Of a DNA stretch of 64,000 nucleotides, positions 57,346 to 64,000 are shown piece after piece (position 1 is the stretch's first letter; every line of letters starts with the position of its first letter). This stretch comes from Tubulanus polymorphus (taxonomy: Eukaryota > Nemertea > Palaeonemertea > Tubulaniformes > Tubulanidae): NCBI RefSeq assembly GCF_964204645.1, contig NC_134026.1, forward strand, positions 10,628,450 through 10,692,449. Direction: 5' to 3'. The translations under genes were made by a program, and so were the position numbers. The notes under the pieces were generated by a model. It was given only the letters and a program-made list of their open reading frames with translations, had not been told where the DNA came from and did not search any database.

Positions 57346-58540
57346 AATAGAAACAAGAAAATTAATTTTAGAAAATTATTTGACGCCTGCGAAAAAAATG
57401 TAGAATTTTTGGGCTAAGCTTATGTGGAATTGCAAATTTGAAATCGAAGTTTTAAGAAATTTGGGGAATGATGGGATTTGGCGATTGGGTAGATGATACA
57501 GGTCTTCGACTCTAGTAGTGGTTTAAATTTTTTTATTGAAAATTCTCAATAATTGATCGCGAACTTGTGACCGACTTCATTTACTTAGGTCTCTAAGCTG
57601 GTCTGCAACTTCATTGCCTCCATGGTTGAAGAAAGAGCTCTTCTGATGTCTGCTTCATCATGACTTCGAGCATATCGTGTGGCCTAGCCAGCCGGCCCGG
57701 TCCCCGGGCCCGGGCCACGGGTTTGGCTGTCACTCGATATCCTAGAGTCTTGAGTCTGGGTGGGTTGAAGAAGACATTGTCATTTAAAATAACATGCTTA
57801 TGTTGTTCTGTATGAATTACCCGTGTGTCATGTATGTTGTATCAATTTATTTTAAAATTTGTATTTATTGAATTTGGGAATTTCAATGTAATAAGGATCA
57901 ATAAAGAATTGAATTGAATTGTCACCTAATACACATGCCATCAGATGACGCGGAGCCGTATATGACAGCTATGCTATTATAAATTGCTAATCTCACGCTC
58001 CTAATCTAATATTCCTAATATCAAACATATTTTCTAAAACGTTTGAATATTGAAATTATATGTTTACACATTTCCATATTGACCGCTTGTAGCCGCTGAT
58101 GAAATTCACGCCGGCCCTACACACATCGTAGATAGCTTCGTCATTCCACCGGCATGCCCACGTCAGGGTCTGACTTTTATATCAGACTTCCAAATCGTGT
58201 ATACATCCGCCATTTAACCGAATAATCCGATTTACTTATCATTTCTATTTATGCCTGCCGCTTCTGATATAATCATACATCCTTTACTATTACAATACGT
58301 CTTCTAATGATATTAAATGCAATATAACATTTCGACGTTCAAATATAGGTCATTATATAATCACAGGAAGCCATTCTACATCTACGTCAATAATATTTTG
58401 CCAGATAGCTTGTTTGTGTACACATAGACCTGTGACGTTTTGCACATCGATTTACGGCTGTCGTTTGTAAAATGACGCTGAATGGTTAACATTGTTTAGG
58501 TTTCATAATGGTAACGTTTTATAAGGCGTCAAAAAATGGC
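57346..58540 (-). repeat. Long inverted repeat, right arm (HIRA intron 2)
   Basis: Reverse-complement counterpart of the left arm. It contains, on the plus strand, an AATAAAG followed by AATTGAATTGAATTG near 57900-57926 that looks like a LINE/SINE tail and is shorter in the left arm. The outer end is CGTTTTATAAGGCGTCAAAA. A GC-rich patch (CGGCCCGGTCCCCGGGCCCG, about 57692) is absent from the left arm. Confidence 0.88.
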
Positions 58541-58885
58541 CTTTTTAATTTCTGCAGTTAAAAACCTTTGCATTTAAATTTGATAGCAATAATTTTCAAA
58601 TCCACAGTCATGATACTCGGCGGCGTCAAGAATTATAGACACTTTCTTACAATAGTCAAAGAAGAAAATTTTCAGTATATCCGGCCCTTTACTTAGGAAT
58701 AACATCAGCCCCAATCTAAAAAATCTGGAAAATTCAAAACTGTTTCTGAGAAATTATAGAAAAAAAACTTTGCTCTGAATGATTACATTATATAGGTATC
58801 CTCAAATTCGAACTGAAATTATAATTAGGCCTATATGAAAAGTATGCATTTGATCATTGAAGAATTGCAGAAAACAACTGGCTTA
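58541..58885. other. HIRA intron 2, no feature seen
   Basis: A/T-rich intronic sequence between the inverted-repeat arm and the piggyBac-like MITE. Confidence 0.5.
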
Positions 58886-59370
58886 TTAACCCATTAGCAC
58901 TCAAGCCACCCGTATCCGTCCTGCCTATTACTCCACAAGCCGCACGAATTCGCCCCGGCACTTTTTTCGTATGCTGCACGAAAATGGTTATAGTGGGATT
59001 GCAACCCGATAGTTTATGATAAACTAGACACCTATGTCCTCGAAATACCGTACAGAAATCAACATCCTCCAATTTCAATTTCTCGAGTATTTCGAGCACG
59101 AATATGACACATCTGAGCGCTCACTTCAAATCCAAGTAAGTTTGGATGAATTTGGGGTGCTAAGAGGACAAGATTTTGGTGGCCCACCCCATCAAATCTT
59201 ATATCATATGAAAGCCTTGACTATTTACTACAAAAAAACGCAAACTTGTAATACATGGAAATAAACAGCAAATGAGCTATTCAGTATCGTGATGAACTTG
59301 GATTTTACCTTGAATTTTCTGAGGAGTAATTGACACTACCTAGTGAAATTCCCGAGTGCTAATGGGTTAA
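58886..59370. mobile_element. piggyBac-like MITE with TTAA target duplication
   Basis: TTAA then CCCATTAGCACTC (58890-58902) at the left is exactly mirrored by GAGTGCTAATGGG (59354-59366) then TTAA at the right. piggyBac transposons insert at TTAA, duplicate it, and have inverted repeats beginning CCC. The 477-bp interior has no transposase, so the element is non-autonomous. It lies in HIRA intron 2. Confidence 0.85.
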
Positions 59371-59399
59371 ATGATTACATTACATGATTATCTCCTAAT

Positions 59400-59592
59400 C
59401 AAACTGCTATCATAGTCCATGTTTGTGCATTTTTGTGTGTTGAAGGTTAAGTGTGAGTGTGTTTTTTTATTGCTATTCTTTTTTTTATTCTTCAACTTTT
59501 TCTTTTGAGGGACCTGTTTTATATGAACTACCTCTTAGTTTCTACAGACCCCTCCTAGTCTAATAAAATAAAGCGTTCATTCATTCACTCGA
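59400..59592 (+). mobile_element. Probable LINE/SINE 3' end with (TTCA)n tail
   Basis: Pyrimidine-rich 3'-UTR-like sequence ends CTAATAAAATAAAGCG followed by TTCATTCATTCACTC. Poly(A)-signal-like motifs immediately before a tetranucleotide tail are typical of non-LTR retroelement ends. The 5' boundary is not visible. Confidence 0.45.
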
Positions 59593-59959
59593 TAATCTAA
59601 TTTGAATGAAAATTTTGTTTTTATCAATATTTTATATATGTTAGTGTTCAATAATTGACTTGTTTTCATAATCTAAATGTTGATCTGTTTACTGAAATTT
59701 TCAGTTAGGTCAAATAATCAAATTTTAAGTTTAATTTCATTTTAATTTTTTATATTAAGCTAAAGTTCGAAATTGTGTTTTTACGTCCTTTTCAAATTTA
59801 TTTACTTACAGTTCGATACTCTTCTAAATGTATTTGATTTATAATCTCTGATGACTCAGTTCTCCATTTGTGTGTCAATCGAGTTATATTTATATACATG
59901 CCTATCAGTTGACATTTTGACACTCTATATATAATCCATAAAAACGATGGAAATTTCAG

Positions 59960-60070
59960 GTGAAGATTCCGGGCGTGTCGTCATCTGGAACATGGGGCCT
60001 GTTAAAAGTGAGAAAGAGGAACGGAATGAAAAGATCCCTAAACTTCTGTGCCAAATGAATAATCATTTAG
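59960..60070 (+). CDS. HIRA: HIRA exon 3
   Basis: Acceptor GAAATTTCAG ends at 59959. Reads GEDSGRVVIWNMGPVKSEK, continues with a charged Glu/Arg/Asn linker and ends IPKLLCQMNNHL before a GTAGGC donor, phase 1. VVIWNM closes blade 1, and IPKLLCQMxNHL leads to the Cys-rich start of blade 2 in HIRA. The EKEERNEK insert corresponds to the acidic loop of vertebrate HIRA. I searched downstream for exon 4 (ACVNCVRW-type) and found none before the window ends; intron 3 contains the gypsy element. The gene is therefore incomplete here. Confidence 0.93.
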
Positions 60071-60237
60071 GTAGGCTTTTATGATTTATTCCTTACAAAG
60101 TTGCCACTTCTCTGGAATACCGGAACTTTTTAGTAGCTAATTTGGGAATCCTATTATCTGTGTATTGAGGAAAATTTGAGCTGCTATCAAAATAAACTCA
60201 TAAATAAGCACAGTGCCTTTGTTGTTTGCCATTCTCT

Positions 60238-60534
60238 TGTAACCCGCTGGTTGTTGTATCGGCAGGCTGGCTGGCTGGGGAACTAGCATTTACACCAGCG
60301 GTACAGGATTCCATCCATCAGGAACAACAAGGCAGTTAAACCTTATATGTACAATCTTTATTGCATCCCGGAATGAGAATGATTGTCATAGCTTTACATA
60401 CAGAATCATGAGTATAATGTGAGAACTAGATGAGCACTGACTATAGCTAATTATCGTGAAAACATGTTGAGTAATGTCACATGTTGATTACGACCTTAAA
60501 GCACATATTGACACTATAGTCATAAGTTATATTA

Positions 60535-60565
<31 letters not shown>

Positions 60566-60656
60566 AGTTAGTAGAGCTATGAAATATTATGAACTGTTCG
60601 ATATGACATTGTAGATCTATATGATTATGAAATATGCAAATCATATCAGGGTGACA
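60238..60656 (-). repeat. 3' LTR of the gypsy element
   Basis: 419 bp. In plus orientation it begins TGTAACCC and ends GGGTGACA, i.e. TG...CA with an 8-bp terminal inverted repeat and one mismatch. On the minus strand it contains AATAAA followed by GATTG as a poly(A) signal (about 60357). A TTA microsatellite (about 60526-60563) lies inside. The boundaries are inferred from the TG/CA ends and the adjoining polypurine tract. Confidence 0.75.
60526..60563. repeat. (TTA)n microsatellite
   Basis: About 12 consecutive ATT/TTA triplets within the LTR. Confidence 0.95.
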
Positions 60657-60672
60657 GATGCCCCCTTGTCCA
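60657..60672 (-). promoter_or_regulatory. Polypurine tract of the gypsy element
   Basis: The minus strand reads GGACAAGGGGGCATC directly before TGTCACCC of the LTR. This is the plus-strand primer position expected for an LTR retrotransposon. Confidence 0.72.
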
Positions 60673-60863
60673 ATTAAATTTGGTCCTCCAAATTTGCGGA
60701 AAACGCAGATGGTATAAGTTCATTAAAACTCGTTCCACTGCGAGAACGTATAATGAGTTTCACTGCGCGAAAATGTGCAAACGCTGGACAGTAACATCCG
60801 GATTATTAGTCATTCACGAAAGAGTCACATGTTGTCGTTATATACGGTCAATACGATGATACG

Positions 60864-61220
60864 TTAACTGTAATTATCTGCAAAGGATCCCCGAATTCTG
60901 GCTGATTCTGCGACGAAGGAACAGAAGTAACGACGTGCTGTGTAGTTATAGCGACCTGAAGTCCAGTTGGTGATTGCAAGTAGTACTGAAATGCATTTCT
61001 CCGTTTTGAAGATCTTCCGATTACTGACTGGAAATAACTTCATTACACAATGATAGTAACGTGCAACATCCGACATCAGAGCAGTGGTCATGCAATGACA
61101 CAACACAAATACAGTTACCCTTGTCAACCAAAAGAAAAAAAACTGATCATTATCCAAAAAGTGGTCAGAAGTAAATAAAGAATAACCATAGTAATTGAGT
61201 AAAGATGACACCATCAGCAT
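60864..61220 (-). CDS. Small ORF between pol and 3' LTR of the gypsy element
   Basis: 118 codons from ATG at 61220, containing one hydrophobic stretch (FFFFWLTRVTVFVLCHCM) and a basic C-terminal half. The position is where some gypsy elements carry an extra ORF or envelope gene. The length is far too short for a typical envelope, and no signal peptide or cleavage motif is evident. It may be chance. Confidence 0.25.
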   Translation of the reverse strand: MLMVSSLLNYYGYSLFTSDHFLDNDQFFFFWLTRVTVFVLCHCMTTALMSDVARYYHCVMKLFPVSNRKIFKTEKCISVLLAITNWTSGRYNYTARRYFCSFVAESARIRGSFADNYS

Positions 61221-61526
61221 AATTGAACTGTATTAACACCTATCCTCGCAGTCTCAATTAATCCACGTTATATTATATCATTGATAAATTCATACCGTAC
61301 TGTACACTCATCTCAGTTAAGCCTCGTATTAGATTTACAATGACGTTATTTGCGTGTTTTCTACGAAAGATTTCATGCACTCTACTTAAAATGACTAGTA
61401 TATATTAATTGAACGTATGAACTATCCGATCTTCGAACCGTTCAGGGCGTAAATAAACTGAAAATATACGTACGAGTAATAAGCTGATCAATTCATCACT
61501 GATATCCATATGATATCCTGGAAAGC

Positions 61527-64000
61527 TTAGGAAAACCTACTGTAGCTACTACTGAGTTTCGAAGAAATAGATTTTAAGCGAGAAGCGTACTGACTTTGTG
61601 TGCCAGGAGGTGTTTCATACCAAGGCTGCCATGCAGGGGGAGCGAACCGCCCAAATAAAACATAGTATTCTAAGACTCCCTGGTCGTTGAAACGTGTTGA
61701 TACGGCTCGAGCGGCAGTAGGTATAATGTTTTTGAGTTCGGTTTCGGTGGGAGGCCTTTCATTTTCCAAGATGACATGATATATACCCCATACATGTTTT
61801 TGACATACATGACTTTCTCCGTAATCACTAACTTCAAACCAATCTCGTTTTGATGCCCGGTACCATGGACTGTCATGGTAATATTTGACGAATAGCACAT
61901 TATTTTGAAATTTGGTAGCAACAACCGTTTTTCCTGTAGGGCATGGACATAATGCTCGACGATTTCCCGTCCGAATAGCCTCTTCGATAGCGACATTTCT
62001 TGAATCTGAACTACTCTTAACGCTTTCCTGATTCGTATGATCTTGGTGAGTTTTCGATTGAGCTGAACAATATACACTATTTACATTCTCATTATTTGAT
62101 GAGTCTTCATTAGATATATGATTATCAAATTCCTGGAAGCAATCATAAGTAACATATACACCCTGTATTACGGTTCCATTTAATTTTCTTCTAGGCTTTT
62201 CACGTATCTCTACTTCACTATCCTGACATCTATCTCTATTTGTGATTATAATATTTGCTACGTCATTCTCGTTTTCATTTCGATCGTTTTGATGTCCCTG
62301 ATTATTATCAGAATTGTCTGTAATGCGATCAAAAAACTTACTTTTGCAAGGTTTCTTACGTTTTTTGCCTGATGCCGCATAGTTTTCGTGAATGTGTCGA
62401 ATTAGTTTATTTGGGATCCATGTTCCTAATTCCCAAGAATTTTCACGATTTAAATCTGACTTCCATTTTACGCGATATTTACATAAACCACTTTCTAGTT
62501 TGTACTGTAGAATTTTCTGAATATCTGATTCATCGAAAGTCTCAGTAACGACCGGTCTATCTTTGTTATCGTCTGCCGAAATTTGAGTGTCAGTTGGAGT
62601 ATTAGCTAGATTGCTAGGTTTAGATTTTAAGCGCCCATGATTCTCGTCGAATAATTCAGGGTTTTCCTCAGCTGTTGAACCATCCCATGCGACCTCTTCA
62701 TAATTCGGACGCGATGAAGGATCTTTGTATGCGATGGGAGTAAAACGTTATCAGAGATTCTTCGTAATTGATAAGCCCCTTTACTAGCTATTGACTGAAT
62801 GAAATAGGGACCTACGTATTTTTTACACAGTTTTGGTGATTTTCCTTTCTTAACTTTCATGACTTTTAGCCAAACGCGATCAGTAATCTGAAACTGAGGT
62901 TTTGATGCCTTTTTATCGAACTGAGTTTTATTTTGAGCTCTTTTAATATTCTCGTTAGCGATATTTCGTGATATGACCAGCTGCCTTAATATATGTGATA
63001 AGTATGCTTTATGATCAGTAGCTAACGAATGGCGTGGAATTAAAGCCGTGTCTATTGGTAGACGCATTTCCTGACCAAATAACATGTGGTAAGGGCTAAA
63101 ACCTGAACCTTCAGTTGAGGGAACATGCCTATAACTCATCATTACACTTGGCATTAGTGTATCCCAATTAGTCTGATCCTGGTTACAATACGATCTAAGC
63201 GACTGCCAAATGTAGTGGTTAGTTCTCTCGCAAACTGAGTTTGATTGAGGATGGTACGGAGCGGTGAAATGTTCACGTGAAACAATTCACAGAGAGCTCC
63301 AACTAACTTAGACATAAATGTTTTACCGCGATCAGAGACTAAAGAATGAGGCGCACCATACCGCGAAAATATCTCTTTAAAGAGAACCTTTGCTACCTCT
63401 GTTGTTTCCTGAGTTTTGAGAGGAAAAGCCTCGGGCCATTTACTCCAGCTATCTACCACGAGTAGAATATGCTTATTACCATCAGGTGTCTCCGGAAGAT
63501 TGCGAAGGAAGTCAATGTGCCATCTGGAGAATAAGCCTTCAATTGGTAATGGTTGTAAGGGTGTTGGATGACTATGATAATTCCGTTTGACCTGTTGGCA
63601 ATTCTCACAAGTAGAAACATATTTCCCGCAATCTTCATACATGGAATCCCAATGATATTTATTACGTAAAACACCATAAAGACGATCTCGACCCTGGTGG
63701 CAACCCCCCACTAATGAATCGTGGTAAGCTTTCAATATTTCCGACCGTAATGACCTAGGAACTTCAAGAACTGGGATGACCTTCTCGGCTTTAGGAATAC
63801 CAGTAACTCTAGGCGTATACAAATAATATAACGTGCCATCGATAATACCATATTGGTCGGCCCTCCAACTGAGCTTTCGAAACAGTTTTTCATCGTTGAC
63901 AGCATATGATGGATCTAACTTATGTTCCAACATGTGACAAACTTCAGGGCAATTCCGCTGTAAGTGAGTTATATTAGCAGGTTTAATCAGTTCAATCTCC
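61527..64000 (-). pseudogene. gypsy pol: integrase + chromodomain, two frameshifts
   Basis: The frame entering at 64000 runs to about 63270. It contains the integrase zinc-binding region (GGCHQGRDRLYGVL...CENCQQ) and core motifs WHIDFL (first catalytic Asp) and SLVSDRGKTF (second Asp). After a one-base loss near 63270 the next frame has FTAPYHPQSNSVCERTN with the catalytic Glu, then YRHVPSTEGSGFSPYHMLFG and the GPYFIQSIASKGAYQLRRIS C-terminal domain. A second shift near 62750 leads into PIAYKDPSSRPNYEEV, a chromodomain (LQYKLESGLCKYRVKWKSD then ENSWELGTW, 62530-62410) and a ~270-residue polar extension ending at 61527. Chromodomains steer integration toward modified histones. No in-frame ATG occurs for ~850 bp in that last segment, consistent with translation as part of pol. 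Confidence 0.88.

Larger units (their letters stand above)
60238..64000 (-). mobile_element. Ty3/gypsy chromodomain-type LTR retrotransposon, antisense in HIRA intron 3
   Basis: Read leftwards from the window edge it has integrase, chromodomain, a C-terminal extension, an untranslated region with a small ORF, a polypurine tract and the 3' LTR. Reverse transcriptase, protease, gag and the 5' LTR lie beyond 64000. The short bases TCTCT at 60233-60237 would be the target-site duplication, if confirmed at the other end. Two frameshifts in pol make it non-autonomous now. Confidence 0.88.

Noticed and set aside
60071-64000. Search for HIRA exon 4 or another host exon
   Set aside because: No ACVNCVRW-like coding segment with splice sites was found. 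The region is intron overtaken by the gypsy element.

Overview
This is an animal (metazoan) nuclear window. The evidence is spliced exons with GT...AG introns, a Golgi-type fucosyltransferase, the first three exons of the histone chaperone HIRA, and many retrotransposon and DNA-transposon remnants. The repeat styles suggest a marine invertebrate, perhaps a lophotrochozoan: tandem-repeat-cored Helitron-like elements with GACG microsatellites, and APE-type LINEs. The species cannot be fixed from the sequence. I see no prokaryotic gene organisation, no CRISPR array, no rRNA gene and no convincing tRNA gene.

Positions 1-39733 form one satellite megarepeat. Its base unit is a 31-bp monomer carrying a 16-bp near-palindrome (TTGTCGC-GG-GCGACAA) and an A-rich linker. 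Blocks of it (S1-S7, about 20.8 kb, plus six short blocks m1-m6) alternate with two non-satellite cassettes. Cassette A (about 1.4 kb) carries a decayed LINE reverse-transcriptase fragment. Cassette B (about 1.26-1.42 kb) looks like a Helitron/Helentron-associated non-autonomous element: ~150-bp internal repeats, a GACG microsatellite and a 3' hairpin. The order A-m-B-S repeats six times. Successive copies are spaced 5851, 5851, 6008, 5826 and 4706 bp apart. Units 1-3 and 5-6 are two subfamilies and unit 4 is a mosaic. None of the long open frames in the satellite is supported as a gene.

Positions 39734-41670 are very AT-rich. They hold three closely packed minus-strand reading frames, two of them broken by stops, which look like a decayed virus-like or self-synthesising element. 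Positions 41860-45300 are a retroelement graveyard: a plus-strand SGNH-hydrolase remnant, then a minus-strand LINE with ORF1, APE endonuclease and reverse transcriptase. A GT11 alpha-1,2-fucosyltransferase coding exon lies at about 46127-47160 (+).

Positions 48690-58540 are bracketed by two inverted copies of a ~1.2-1.3 kb repeat. The right copy lies inside HIRA. HIRA (+) has exons at 53636-53672, 57191-57253 and 59960-60070, all ending in phase 1. The rest of the gene lies beyond the window. Its introns carry a foldback element, a solo inverted copy of cassette B, a piggyBac-like MITE with TTAA target sites, a LINE/SINE 3' end, and a frameshifted antisense Ty3/gypsy chromodomain-type element that runs off the right edge.

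Only the fucosyltransferase and HIRA look like host genes. Everything else is satellite, transposon or unexplained intergenic/intronic DNA.
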